Shown here piece by piece: positions 44,501-52,946 of a stretch of DNA of 64,000 nt. The position numbers were made by a program, and so were the translations under genes. The stretch is taken from positions 1-64,000 of the forward strand of contig NZ_JBKKHQ010000012.1 in the NCBI RefSeq assembly GCF_046614695.1, read 5' to 3'. Within the stretch, counting starts at the first letter, position 1, and the number at the start of each line of letters is the position of its first letter. A model generated the notes under the pieces. The model saw only the letters and a list, made by a program, of their open reading frames with translations, was not told the origin of the DNA and did not search any database. The DNA is from Pokkaliibacter sp046614695 (GTDB taxonomy: Bacteria; Pseudomonadota; Gammaproteobacteria; Pseudomonadales; Balneatricaceae).

Positions 44501-44554
44501 CAGCGGAGTCGGGTCTCTTCCTAAAGTGGCCCGGTCTCTGCCCTGACTCTGCTG
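44501..44554 (+). other. Intercistronic hairpin between precursor and MNIO genes
   Basis: Arms 44501-44513 and 44541-44554 pair over 13 bp with one wobble and a single-base bulge; a TTTCC stretch follows. An alternative pairing AGACCGG (44494-44500)/CCGGTCT (44531-44537) competes. It could partly terminate or stabilise the short upstream mRNA so the precursor outnumbers its enzymes. Confidence 0.5.
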
Positions 44555-44589
44555 TTTCCAGTCTCTGCCAATGACGGTGGATTGATGCC

Positions 44590-45420
44590 ATGTCCTTGAC
44601 AACGCTACCGACCGCAGTCGGCATCGGGCTTAGAAGCCCCTACTATTCGGCCTTTCTCGCAGGCCAACCCAGCATCGACTGGGTGGAAGTACACAGCGAG
44701 AACTTCTTTGGTGGCGGCGCGCCACTTCATACTCTTAAACGAATTCGTGAGCATTACCCGCTAAGCCTGCACGGGGTGGGTCTGGGTATTGCTTCGCCTG
44801 ATCCGCTGGACGGCGATCACGTTCAGGCGCTGGCGAGTCTGATCCGCTCAGTGGAGCCGTCCGCTGTTTCAGAGCATTTGTGTTGGAACCGGGTCGATGG
44901 CCAGGTGATTAATGATCTGCTGCCATTCCCTTACAGTCGACCGGCACTGGCATTGGTGACAGAGCGTGTCCTGATGCTGCAGGAGCGGCTGAAACGTCCG
45001 ATTCTGCTGGAGAATCTTTCGAGCTATCTGCAGTTTGATGATTCGGTGATGAGTGAGTCCGAGTTTCTGCACCAGCTGGTGCAGGCGACGGACTGCGGCA
45101 TCCTGCTCGATATCAACAATCTCTACGTTAACCAGTGCAACCTTGGACAGGATGCGCGGGCGTTTATGGATGCGTTGCCCAGAAACGCTATTGGTGAGTA
45201 TCACCTGGCGGGCTTTACCGCTACGGATACCGGTTTGATTGATAGTCATAGTCAGCCAGTTTCGGACGAGGTCTGGGACTTGTATCAGTACGCGCTGACA
45301 ACGCTAGGACCACGCCCGACCCTGATTGAGTGGGATCTTGATTTGCCGCCGCTGGAAGTGTTGTTAGGTGAGGCGGACAAGGCCAGACGGCTGATGACGA
45401 AAGTGCAGGAGAGCGCCTGA
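44590..45420 (+). CDS. bufB: DUF692 multinuclear iron oxidative enzyme (MNIO), BufB/GigB
   Basis: 276 residues with a TIM-barrel fold. Family-conserved polar positions seen are HSENFF (Glu37), LHGVGLG (His61), SEHLCW (Glu95, His96), LLENLSSYL (Glu141), LDINNLYVN (Asp174), EYHLAGF (His205), DSHSQPV (Asp218, His220) and LIEWD (Glu247), which supply the two or three iron sites. MNIOs oxidise cysteine residues of precursor peptides to thiooxazole- or oxazolone-thioamide-type rings; bufferin enzymes act on the DUF2282 peptide. Its stop overlaps the next gene's start (TGATG). Confidence 0.93.
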   Translation: MSLTTLPTAVGIGLRSPYYSAFLAGQPSIDWVEVHSENFFGGGAPLHTLKRIREHYPLSLHGVGLGIASPDPLDGDHVQALASLIRSVEPSAVSEHLCWNRVDGQVINDLLPFPYSRPALALVTERVLMLQERLKRPILLENLSSYLQFDDSVMSESEFLHQLVQATDCGILLDINNLYVNQCNLGQDARAFMDALPRNAIGEYHLAGFTATDTGLIDSHSQPVSDEVWDLYQYALTTLGPRPTLIEWDLDLPPLEVLLGEADKARRLMTKVQESA

Positions 45421-46181
45421 TGCTGATTTATCGGGAAACCCTGCAGGCGCTTCGCGATGCGATTCTTAAGGAAGAAGCACCGAGGCAAGCGAACATTAAG
45501 CCGATGCCCGGGCATGGTCTTGAGGTGTACAGCAATAACCGGCGTGTGGTGCTGAAAAGCAGTCTTGCTGCGGCCTATCCGGTGGTGAAGCGAATTGTGG
45601 GCGATGAGGCCTTTGGCTTGCTTTGTCATCACTATCTGGCGGATGTCGCCTCGATCAGTGGCAACCTGCATCTCTTTGGCGTGTCGCTGCCGGACTTTAT
45701 CGCCACCACGCCACTGGCTGAACAGCTCCCTTACCTGATTGATGTGGCTTCCCTCGAATGGGCGCGCCATTACTGCTATTACGCCCCGGACAGCCGGGAC
45801 TTTGATTTAAGCCGTCTCGAAGCGGTCGACCCTGAGCAATTGGGTTTGCTGGTGCTGCGTTTTGCTCCTGCCATTCGTTTGATCCAGTCGGCCTATCCGA
45901 TTATGTCGATCTGGCAGTTTAACCAGCCGGAATTCTCGGGTGCCTTTACTGATCTTGATCAGGGGGCTCAGGCCGTGGCGGTAACCCGGCCCTATGGTCA
46001 GGTGGACATGCGTACATTGTCCTCCGATGAGGCGCAGGTGCTGGCCGCGTTACAAAGAGGGCATACCCTGAGTGATGCTCTTGAGCATCGTTCCGGTGAT
46101 GATCTGGACTTTCAGGCACTGCTTGGCTGGCTAATTCAGCAGCGTGCGATTATGCAAATGGCATTGGGCGAGGCTGGCTGA
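45420..46181 (+). CDS. bufC: DUF2063 partner protein (BufC/GigC)
   Basis: 253 residues. The N-terminal putative DNA-binding-like helical domain of DUF2063 (YSNNRRVVLKSSLAAAYPVV, FGLLCHHYL) is followed by a C-terminal domain containing LPYLIDVASLEWARHYCYY. In RiPP operons this family recruits the precursor to the MNIO enzyme, like the MbnC partner of MbnB; DNA binding is not established despite the domain name. It is translationally coupled to bufB by one base of overlap. Confidence 0.9.
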   Translation: MLIYRETLQALRDAILKEEAPRQANIKPMPGHGLEVYSNNRRVVLKSSLAAAYPVVKRIVGDEAFGLLCHHYLADVASISGNLHLFGVSLPDFIATTPLAEQLPYLIDVASLEWARHYCYYAPDSRDFDLSRLEAVDPEQLGLLVLRFAPAIRLIQSAYPIMSIWQFNQPEFSGAFTDLDQGAQAVAVTRPYGQVDMRTLSSDEAQVLAALQRGHTLSDALEHRSGDDLDFQALLGWLIQQRAIMQMALGEAG

Positions 46182-46217
46182 TGCCAGCGTTCATGACAGT
46201 GAAGTGAGGATGTCGTC

Positions 46218-46700
46218 ATGCAAACATTCCATACCCCCCTGACGGGAATTTACCGACAGGTTGACCGGCTCACGGTCTGGCTCTGGCCGCTGTTGCTGCT
46301 GGCTATGCGGCTATTTGTCGCCAAGGTGTTTCTGCTTTCGGGGTTAACCAAGATCCAGAACTGGGATGTCACCCTGTTTCTGTTTCAGGAAGAGTATCAC
46401 GTGCCGGTACTGGCCCCCTGGCTGGCGGCGATTATGGGCACAGCGGGTGAGCTTGGGTTTTCGGTGTTACTGATTCTTGGTGTGTTCGGGCGCTTCTCAG
46501 CCTTTGGGATGCTGCTGGTGAACATCATGGCAGTGCTGTCGTATCAGGTGGTAAGGGATGATCCGGCGTTGCTGGGGATGCACATTCACTGGGGCTTCAT
46601 GCTGGCGGTACTGGCGCTGACGGGAGCGGGCAAGCTTTCCGTGGATGGATTGCTGCTATCACGCTGGCTGCCTTCAGGCGGTGTGGCGGTGCGGCGTTAG
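46218..46700 (+). CDS. DoxX family membrane protein (GigD-like)
   Basis: 160 residues with four predicted membrane helices (around LLLLAMRLFVAKVFLLSGLT, LAAIMGTAGELGFSVLLILG, FGMLLVNIMAVLSY and MHIHWGFMLAVLALTG). DoxX proteins close many bufferin/gig operons, but their role (quinone-linked electron supply to the enzyme, or transport) is uncertain. It starts 37 nt after bufC and is followed by a hairpin and the convergent trmO. Confidence 0.85.
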   Translation: MQTFHTPLTGIYRQVDRLTVWLWPLLLLAMRLFVAKVFLLSGLTKIQNWDVTLFLFQEEYHVPVLAPWLAAIMGTAGELGFSVLLILGVFGRFSAFGMLLVNIMAVLSYQVVRDDPALLGMHIHWGFMLAVLALTGAGKLSVDGLLLSRWLPSGGVAVRR

Positions 46701-46713
46701 TCTTTGGCGCAGA

Positions 46714-46732
46714 GTGGGGAAGGTTTCCCCAC
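46714..46732. other. Hairpin between the DoxX gene and trmO
   Basis: Perfect 8-bp stem GTGGGGAA/TTCCCCAC with a 3-nt loop between convergent gene ends. No T-run, so a weak or factor-dependent terminator at best. Confidence 0.45.
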
Positions 46733-46781
46733 GCCTGACTTATTCAGCTTCTCACTCGTCTTAGCAGACGCCACCCTAAGG

Positions 46782-47489
46782 TCACGGTGTCGCCTTTGCG
46801 CATTCAATAATCTCAAACCCCTCTGCCGTGGCGACAAAGCGAATATTGATATCGTACAGCCGGATGCCGTACTCCCGCCCCGTTTGCTTCTGGTAAGCGG
46901 GGCGAGGGTCTTGCGCCAGCACCTGCTCAATCAGTGGTTGCAGTGTGGGATAGTCATTTTCCAGTGCGGCCATTTGCTGGCGCGCTGCGGCAGACCAGCT
47001 CACTGCTTGTGCCGGCGGTGGCGTTTCGGCAAAACCTCCCACCGCATCGGCGATGCTGTCCACAAAGGGGATATAGGGTTTGATATCGACCACCGGCGTG
47101 CCATCGAGCAGATCGGCCGCACCCAGAATCAGACAGACCTGACCCTGATGTTCCTCAATGCCCAGTAAGGGGACGACGGACAGTCCGAGCGGATTGGGGC
47201 GAAACGGGCTGCGTGTCGCCAGAACTCCCAGCTTTTGGTTGCCGCCAAGACGCGGAGGCCGGACCCGTGGCTGCCAGCCGCGCTCCAGATGCTCATGGAA
47301 AATAAAATGTATCCACAGGTGTGAGAAGCCAGAGAGCCCTTCTACGGCGGCCATGCCCAAATCCGGGCTGAGCCAAAGCTCAAGGCGTGCCGCTGACGCC
47401 AGTCCAGGCTGGCGGGGGATGCCAAATTTTTCGGTATAGGGCGACCGGATGGTGCCAATAGAGCGGAAGCTGAATGGGGTGTCAGTCAC
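46782..47489 (-). CDS. trmO: tRNA m6t6A37 methyltransferase TrmO
   Basis: 235 residues. The TsaA-like beta-barrel: FRSIGTIRSPYTEKFGIPRQPG at the N-terminus (in two blocks), SPFRPNPLGLS and GTPVVDIKPYIP, and a C-terminal domain ending QTGREYGIRLYDINIRF. It methylates t6A37 in threonine tRNAs with SAM. It is the last gene of a minus-strand series from comF, 9 nt after the NlpD-like gene. Confidence 0.94.
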   Translation of the reverse strand: MTDTPFSFRSIGTIRSPYTEKFGIPRQPGLASAARLELWLSPDLGMAAVEGLSGFSHLWIHFIFHEHLERGWQPRVRPPRLGGNQKLGVLATRSPFRPNPLGLSVVPLLGIEEHQGQVCLILGAADLLDGTPVVDIKPYIPFVDSIADAVGGFAETPPPAQAVSWSAAARQQMAALENDYPTLQPLIEQVLAQDPRPAYQKQTGREYGIRLYDINIRFVATAEGFEIIECAKATP

Positions 47490-47498
47490 TCAGAAAAC

Positions 47499-48125
47499 TC
47501 ACTTCAGATAACTCATCGGATTCACAGCGCGGCCATGAATGCGTAACTCAAAATGTACATGGTTGCCGGAGGAGTTGCCGGTGCTGCCAATACGGGCCAC
47601 CGTTTGTCCGCGGACAACGGTTTCTCCTTTGTGGACCAGATTCGCACTGTTGTGAGCATAAACGGTCTGCACGTCGTTGGCGTGATCAATGATAACGAGG
47701 CGGCCATAACCGCGCATGGAGCCGCTGAAGCTGACTCGTCCGTCTGCTGCCGCCAGAATCGGTGCACCGCTGGGGCTTCTGAAATCCACACCTTTATGCA
47801 TCCTGCCGTTGCGCTCTCCGAAAGGCGAAGAGACTTCGACGTGGCGTACCGGGAAGGAAAAGTTACCTATCACTTCTTCGCCGGGGACGACCAGGCGCTG
47901 GCCCACCTCTATGCGCGATGGCGTTACCGAGGGGTTAAGCCGGCTCAGTATTTTCACAGTGGTGCCGTAACGCCGGGCGATGCTGTAGAAGGTATCGCCG
48001 GAGACGACATAGTAGTAACCGGTATTGGTCGGCAACGGCGGATTGCTGCCACAGGCTGCGAGAAACAGTGGCAGGCACAAAATCAACAGACGAAGTGGAC
48101 GAAGATACCGCTGGTGTAACCGCAT
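47499..48125 (-). CDS. NlpD-like lipoprotein with LysM and M23 domains
   Basis: 208 residues. A lipoprotein signal with lipobox LAAC, then one LysM (YYVVSGDTFYSIARRYGTT) and a C-terminal M23/LytM domain with the metal-binding HKGVDF and HVHFE motifs intact, so the domain could be catalytic (E. coli NlpD has lost these residues). It probably opens amidase active sites or cuts cross-links in peptidoglycan at the outer membrane inner face. It is shorter than E. coli NlpD (379). AmiB, a potential partner, is encoded at 12.2 kb. Confidence 0.85.
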   Translation of the reverse strand: MRLHQRYLRPLRLLILCLPLFLAACGSNPPLPTNTGYYYVVSGDTFYSIARRYGTTVKILSRLNPSVTPSRIEVGQRLVVPGEEVIGNFSFPVRHVEVSSPFGERNGRMHKGVDFRSPSGAPILAAADGRVSFSGSMRGYGRLVIIDHANDVQTVYAHNSANLVHKGETVVRGQTVARIGSTGNSSGNHVHFELRIHGRAVNPMSYLK

Positions 48126-48142
48126 CAGGACTCCGGGTCAGT

Positions 48143-49156
48143 TCACTGTCGGCTTTTCAGGCGCGGAGCCTGTAGCTGCTGTGAGGGATAATGGCGGGCT
48201 TTGAGTCGTTCCAGAATGCCATCAGGGCCAGGCAGATGCAGGGCGCCCACTACCACAAAGTAGGTACCCTTGGTTTTCAGCAAACGCTCCAGCTGATCGG
48301 TCATGGCGATATTGCGCCTGGCATTGAGAATGTCCATGTACTCTTTGAGTGTCTTGGACTCCACCGTCTCTTTCTGCATCAGCTGATAAAGCCCAGGACC
48401 GTCACCGGTTGCCCAGTAGCTGTAGAGGTCAGGCAGGAAGTCCGGCTCATTGTCGAGCTGATCCAGCGTTGATGACAAATTCTCGATCTGCATGTCCATT
48501 CCCGGCGATGAGATCGCCTTTAACTGACTTTCCAGAGTCTCCAGCGCCAGAATCTTGCGGCTGCCCGCACGCTTCATGAAGTAGTGATCAATGCCGGACT
48601 CCGTGTCAAAACCCTGATCCTTGGCGCTGGAGAGCACGATTTGTGTGCCCGCACGCCAGGGTTGCCAGTCTTCCATCAGGGCGCAGCGCAGGCGCAGTTG
48701 CGCACAGGCACTTTGCAAATGCAGCCAGACCGCATTGGGCAATACGGATTTAAGAGTCTGGCCCTGGGGTAAAAGCCCGTAGTGATCAATCAGCTTTTGC
48801 TGTTCAGGAATGCTCATATCCGTCGGGTTGATCTCGACCACCAGATAATCTGAGAGATCAAAGGCCGCCTCAATCGGCGCGGGAAGCGGATAACTATTGG
48901 GCGGAAAGGCATGCAGCGAGCCCAGAAGATAGAGCGTGGCGGTCGATGAGCGCACCTGCCAGGCATAGACAGGCTGAGCCTGAACGCTGGTGCTGATCAG
49001 GCACAGAACAAAGAGCAGCAGGCTCCAAAGCCGAACGGCAGGAGAGAGCAAGCGATGGTGTCTGACGGTACGGTCCTGGCTCGCGGCAGCTGGCTTCACT
49101 GACTCATCCTGTGTAATCGAAAGGGGTCTGGCTAGCTTAAGCAATGACAATGCCAT
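48143..49156 (-). CDS. TraB/GumN family protein
   Basis: 337 residues from ATG 49156, eight bases after comF ends; a TTG at 49204 inside comF is an alternative, and the true signal peptide (RLWSLLLFVLCLISTSVQA) begins some 40 residues in, so a start further inside, such as GTG in the QDESVKP region, is also possible. The family signature is YLLGSLHAFPPNSYPLP and LVVEINPTD. TraB/GumN relatives are thought to be metal-dependent hydrolases (Tiki-like), and this one should be periplasmic. Function not known. Confidence 0.78.
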   Translation of the reverse strand: MALSLLKLARPLSITQDESVKPAAASQDRTVRHHRLLSPAVRLWSLLLFVLCLISTSVQAQPVYAWQVRSSTATLYLLGSLHAFPPNSYPLPAPIEAAFDLSDYLVVEINPTDMSIPEQQKLIDHYGLLPQGQTLKSVLPNAVWLHLQSACAQLRLRCALMEDWQPWRAGTQIVLSSAKDQGFDTESGIDHYFMKRAGSRKILALETLESQLKAISSPGMDMQIENLSSTLDQLDNEPDFLPDLYSYWATGDGPGLYQLMQKETVESKTLKEYMDILNARRNIAMTDQLERLLKTKGTYFVVVGALHLPGPDGILERLKARHYPSQQLQAPRLKSRQ

Positions 49157-49164
49157 TGCAAACC

Positions 49165-49893
49165 CTAGTGCTCTGAAGGTAAGGGCGTTCTGGCCAGAGT
49201 CCAAAGATCAATTTGTTGCACGCCGGCACGGCGCAGAATCCGGATCAGGCTTTCCGCTGTCGCGCCGGTCGTCATGACATCATCAATAATGGCTATATGA
49301 GCGACATCCGGTGTGCGGGTGAGCCGGAAAGCATGACGAAGATTGGCGCGTCGAGCCTTGGCGGATTGACCCTGCTGAGGCAATGTCACCCGGCTGCGCT
49401 CTATCAACTGCGTGGCGACAGGAATGCCGGTGGCTTTGCTGATCCGGCGGGCAAGCCACTGGCTTTGGTTAAAGCCGCGCTCACGTAGACGGGTCGGGTG
49501 CAAGGGGACGGGGATTAACAGCTCCGGCATCGGCCAGGCTTCTAGCGCCAGCGCCTGTAAGAACAGTCGGCTGAGGATACGGCCCTGTCCACGGTTGGCG
49601 CGGTATTTCCAGTCACTGATCAGCGCCGGGAAAGGTAGCTCGTAAAGAAAGGGGCTCCAAGCCCGGTCGGCACTGGATTGGCCTGAGAGGCATTGACCGC
49701 ACAGTTCCAGCTCACTTTGTGCCTTCAAAGGCAGAGCGCAGCGTCGGCAGGCGTTCAGATTACGGGGCAGGGCTTGCTGGCAGACCTCGCAGAGATCCAC
49801 AAAGGGTAGTTGCGGTATTGCAGGCAGGGTCTGATCGCATAACGTGCAATTCTGTTTAAATAACGATCTTCTGTAAACCTTATTTATTTTCAT
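49165..49893 (-). CDS. comF: ComF family phosphoribosyltransferase-like protein
   Basis: 242 residues. N-terminal double zinc finger with CTLC, CEVC, CRRC and CGQC pairs, then the type I phosphoribosyltransferase fold with IIDDVMTTGATAES near the C-terminus. ComF is needed for single-strand DNA uptake in naturally competent bacteria, and in others its role is unclear. Its first codons overlap the left half of a putative BirA operator that belongs to divergent bioB. Confidence 0.88.
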   Translation of the reverse strand: MKINKVYRRSLFKQNCTLCDQTLPAIPQLPFVDLCEVCQQALPRNLNACRRCALPLKAQSELELCGQCLSGQSSADRAWSPFLYELPFPALISDWKYRANRGQGRILSRLFLQALALEAWPMPELLIPVPLHPTRLRERGFNQSQWLARRISKATGIPVATQLIERSRVTLPQQGQSAKARRANLRHAFRLTRTPDVAHIAIIDDVMTTGATAESLIRILRRAGVQQIDLWTLARTPLPSEH

Positions 49894-49903
49894 GAGTTGA
49901 CTC
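49871..49903 (+). promoter_or_regulatory. Candidate BirA operator of bioB
   Basis: Halves CTGTAAACC (49871-49879) and AGTTGACTC (49895-49903), 15 nt apart, match TTGTAAACC and GGTTTACAA at eight and five of nine. The right half overlaps the bioB -35 hexamer; the left half is inside the first codons of comF. Confidence 0.6.
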
Positions 49904-49924
49904 GTTCCTTGAGCTCACTATGAT
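49897..49924 (+). promoter_or_regulatory. Sigma-70 promoter of bioBFHCD
   Basis: TTGACT (49897-49902), 16-nt spacer, TATGAT (49919-49924); both hexamers match at five of six. Transcription should begin about 60 nt before bioB. Confidence 0.75.
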
Positions 49925-49991
49925 TGCCCCTTTATTCCGTAGGGACTTCTCGACCCGGCATCTGTGCTGCACGAGTGATCAGGAAAGCATC

Positions 49992-51041
49992 ATGAACCAA
50001 ACCAGCCCCCTTCGTCACGACTGGACTGAGGCCGATGTTCAGGCCCTGTTTGAGTTGCCCTTTAACGATCTGATGTTTCAGGCGCAAAGCACCCATCGTC
50101 AGAACTTCGACCCAAATCAGGTGCAGGTCAGTACGCTCCTGAGTATCAAGACCGGTTCCTGCCCGGAAGACTGTAAATACTGTCCTCAGAGTGCCCATTA
50201 CGATACGGGCCTTGAAAAGCAGAAACTGATGGAAGTGAAGAAGGTGCTGGAAGAGGCGGAACAGGCGAAGTCCGCAGGCGCCACACGCTTTTGCATGGGC
50301 GCCGCCTGGAAGAATCCTCACGCGCGCGACATACCTTATGTGCTGGAGATGGTGAAAGGTGTTAAGGCCATGGGGCTGGAAACCTGTATGACCCTTGGTA
50401 CCCTGAGCCCTGATCAGGCCCATGAGCTGGCGGGAGCGGGTCTGGATTACTACAACCACAACCTCGACACCTCACCTGAGTTCTACGACAGCATCATTAC
50501 GACGCGTTCCTATCAGGAGCGTCTGGATACCCTGAAGCACGTTCGCAGCGCCGGTATGAAGGTCTGCTGTGGCGGCATCATGGGGCTGGGCGAGAGCCTG
50601 CGTGACCGCATCGGTCTGCTGCGTCAGTTGGCGAATATGCCGGACCATCCTGAAAGTGTGCCCATTAATATGCTGGTCAAGGTTGAAGGTACGCCGCTGG
50701 CGGATGCGCCGGATCTCGATCCTTTCGACTTCATTCGTACCATCGCGGTCGCACGCATCCTGATGCCGAAGTCTCATGTGCGCCTCTCTGCAGGCCGCGA
50801 GAAGATGAATGAGCAAATTCAGGCGCTGTGTTTTATGGCGGGAGCTAACTCCATTTTCTATGGCGAGAAGCTGCTGACAACCTCTAATCCTGAAGCGCAC
50901 GCTGACCGCCAACTGTTCCGCAAACTGGGCATTCAGCCTGAAGAGCGCGAGGGTCTGTCTGATGAAGCCCATGAAGGTGCGCTGATGAATCAGGTGCGTC
51001 TCCAGCAACAGGCATCACTCTTCCATGATGCGGCAAGCTGA
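49992..51041 (+). CDS. bioB: Biotin synthase
   Basis: 349 residues from ATG 49992 (AGGAAAG upstream); 24 in-frame codons before it overlap the promoter and are not family-like. Radical SAM motif CPEDCKYC gives Cys57, Cys61 and Cys64 for the 4Fe-4S cluster; YNHNLDTSPEFY, CCGGIMGLGES and the RLSAGREKM region are the other landmarks, including the residues holding the 2Fe-2S sulfur donor. It inserts sulfur into dethiobiotin. It overlaps bioF by 17 nt. Confidence 0.98.
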   Translation: MNQTSPLRHDWTEADVQALFELPFNDLMFQAQSTHRQNFDPNQVQVSTLLSIKTGSCPEDCKYCPQSAHYDTGLEKQKLMEVKKVLEEAEQAKSAGATRFCMGAAWKNPHARDIPYVLEMVKGVKAMGLETCMTLGTLSPDQAHELAGAGLDYYNHNLDTSPEFYDSIITTRSYQERLDTLKHVRSAGMKVCCGGIMGLGESLRDRIGLLRQLANMPDHPESVPINMLVKVEGTPLADAPDLDPFDFIRTIAVARILMPKSHVRLSAGREKMNEQIQALCFMAGANSIFYGEKLLTTSNPEAHADRQLFRKLGIQPEEREGLSDEAHEGALMNQVRLQQQASLFHDAAS

Positions 51042-52218
51042 TCCTTTTGATCTGCAGGAGCGCCTGTTAAAGCAGCAGGCGCAGCACCGCTATCGTCAAC
51101 GTCAGACCCTTGAGAGCCCACAGCAAGCGCATGTGCAATTGCAGGGCAAAACGCTGCTGAACTTTTGCAGTAATGATTATCTTGGATTGGCCAATCATCC
51201 GAAGCTCATCGAAAGTGCCGGTGCCGCGCTTCGTCGATTCGGCACGGGGAGCGGCGCTTCTCATCTTGTCTGTGGGCATTCTTCTGCGCATCACGCATTG
51301 GAAGAGGCGCTGGCTGAATTTACCGGACGCGAGCGAGCGCTGCTCTTTTCTACGGGGTACATGGCCAATACGGGTGTGCTCGGAGCTTTACTTTCCAATG
51401 AGTCTCAGGTGCTGGAAGACCGACTGAATCACGCTTCACTGCTGGATGGCGGTCTACACTCCGGTGCCCGGTTCAAGCGCTACCGCCACAATGATGTGGA
51501 TGATCTCGCCCGACTTCTTGGTAAACAGCCTGAGTTGCCCTCGCTGGTCGTGACGGATGGCGTGTTCAGCATGGATGGTGACTGTGCCCCCTTGGCCGAG
51601 CTTGCCAGTGTTTGTGCGGATTATCCCGCCTGGTTAATGGTGGATGATGCTCATGGCTTTGGTGTGCTGGGTAAAACCGGCGCAGGTCTGATTGAAGCGC
51701 AGAACCTTTCACCGGCTCAGGTGCCGGTAATGATGGCAACACTGGGTAAGGCGTTGGGTTGTGCGGGGGCTTTTGTCGCCGGCAGTGAGACGCTGATTGA
51801 AGCTCTGATCCAGTTTGCCCGTCCGTACATTTATACCACCGCCATGCCACCGGCGATGGCAGCGGCGGCGCTAACTGCACTGTCCTTGTTGAGTGAAGAG
51901 TCATGGCGACGCGATCAGGTGCTGAGTAATGTGCGCTACTTCCGTCAGCTTGCGCAGGAGGCAGGGTTGCCGCTGATGCTGTCTGAGACGCCGATTCAGC
52001 CCTTGCTGATTGGTGATGAAGCCTTAGCCATGCAAATGGCGACTAACCTGCGTGAAGCCGGGTTCTGGATTACGGCGATTCGCCCACCAACGGTACCTGC
52101 GGGGACCTCCCGCTTGCGTGTCACGCTGACGGCAGAGCACCAATCTCACGAGATCGAGAGACTGGTCAGCCAGCTCTCCATTGAATGGCAGCGCCTGGCG
52201 CAGGAGGCCACTCTGTGA
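51025..52218 (+). CDS. bioF: 8-amino-7-oxononanoate synthase
   Basis: 397 residues, alpha-oxoamine synthase family of PLP enzymes. FCSNDYLGLANHP, GSGASHLVCGHS, VDDAHGFGVLG and the lysine region TLGKALGCAGAFVAG are intact. It condenses pimeloyl-ACP with alanine. The start ATG overlaps bioB; a second ATG lies three bases on. It overlaps bioH by four bases (GTGA). Confidence 0.97.
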   Translation: MMRQADPFDLQERLLKQQAQHRYRQRQTLESPQQAHVQLQGKTLLNFCSNDYLGLANHPKLIESAGAALRRFGTGSGASHLVCGHSSAHHALEEALAEFTGRERALLFSTGYMANTGVLGALLSNESQVLEDRLNHASLLDGGLHSGARFKRYRHNDVDDLARLLGKQPELPSLVVTDGVFSMDGDCAPLAELASVCADYPAWLMVDDAHGFGVLGKTGAGLIEAQNLSPAQVPVMMATLGKALGCAGAFVAGSETLIEALIQFARPYIYTTAMPPAMAAAALTALSLLSEESWRRDQVLSNVRYFRQLAQEAGLPLMLSETPIQPLLIGDEALAMQMATNLREAGFWITAIRPPTVPAGTSRLRVTLTAEHQSHEIERLVSQLSIEWQRLAQEATL

Positions 52219-52946
52219 GTAAGCGCACTTGGGTGTTGATCAATGGCTGGAGTATGCCTGACTGCCTTTGGCAGCCCATTCAGGAGGCGAACCCCAATCC
52301 GGTCATTTCGCTGACGTTACCCGATGTGGCCTCTTTCGAGGAGTGTGTTGATCTGCTGCTGGCGCAGGCCCCTGCTGACTCTTTGTGGCTGGGCTGGAGT
52401 CTGGGTGGTCGATTGGCGATGGCTGCTGCTGCTCGGGAGGCGAGCCAGGTGGATGCTCACAAGGTGAGCGAGCGTAAAGTAGCGGGTGTACTGACAATGG
52501 CGGCAACCCCGACCTTTGTTGCGAATCAGTCAACGCTGGGTTTGTCAGCGGAGACCTTGCAGCACTTTATTCACGGTATGTCTGCGCAGCCGGAGCTGAC
52601 GCTCAGACAATTTCAACGTCTCGTCGTCAAAGGGGCGGATGACCGTGCCACAACCTTGAAGGCGATTGCTGGCGAACCTTTGCCTTATTCCTTTGATCTG
52701 CTTTCCCAACAGTTGCACTGGTTGGCACCAGATCATGAAGCCCTTTGGCAGCAAGCGGCAGCCTATTGTCCGTGCCTGCATCTGGCGGGCGGTAAAGATG
52801 CATTAGTGCCTGTCAGCCGCTATCAGCAGGAGTTTGTCGGCATGGGGCAGGTGGCGATTCATGAAGCTGCCGGGCATGTGCTGCACTGGCCGGATGCTGC
52901 AGTGTTGCTGGCGGGCTGTCAGCTGCTTGAGGCGTCTGTGGAATGA
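52215..52946 (+). CDS. bioH: Pimeloyl-ACP methyl ester carboxylesterase BioH
   Basis: 243 residues from GTG 52215, which overlaps the bioF stop as GTGA and has AGGAGG eight bases upstream. Alpha/beta hydrolase with nucleophile elbow GWSLGGRLA, catalytic Asp near GGKDALVP and His in AAGHVLHW. It removes the methyl group that BioC adds, ending pimeloyl-chain elongation. In E. coli bioH is unlinked; here it lies in the operon, as in pseudomonads. Confidence 0.93.
   Translation: MSKRTWVLINGWSMPDCLWQPIQEANPNPVISLTLPDVASFEECVDLLLAQAPADSLWLGWSLGGRLAMAAAAREASQVDAHKVSERKVAGVLTMAATPTFVANQSTLGLSAETLQHFIHGMSAQPELTLRQFQRLVVKGADDRATTLKAIAGEPLPYSFDLLSQQLHWLAPDHEALWQQAAAYCPCLHLAGGKDALVPVSRYQQEFVGMGQVAIHEAAGHVLHWPDAAVLLAGCQLLEASVE

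Noticed and set aside
44590..45420. Calling the DUF692 protein a xylose-isomerase-like sugar enzyme
   Set aside because: The fold is a TIM barrel, but the HSENFF, LHGVGLG and LDINN motifs and the DUF2282/DUF2063 neighbours mark it as an MNIO enzyme.
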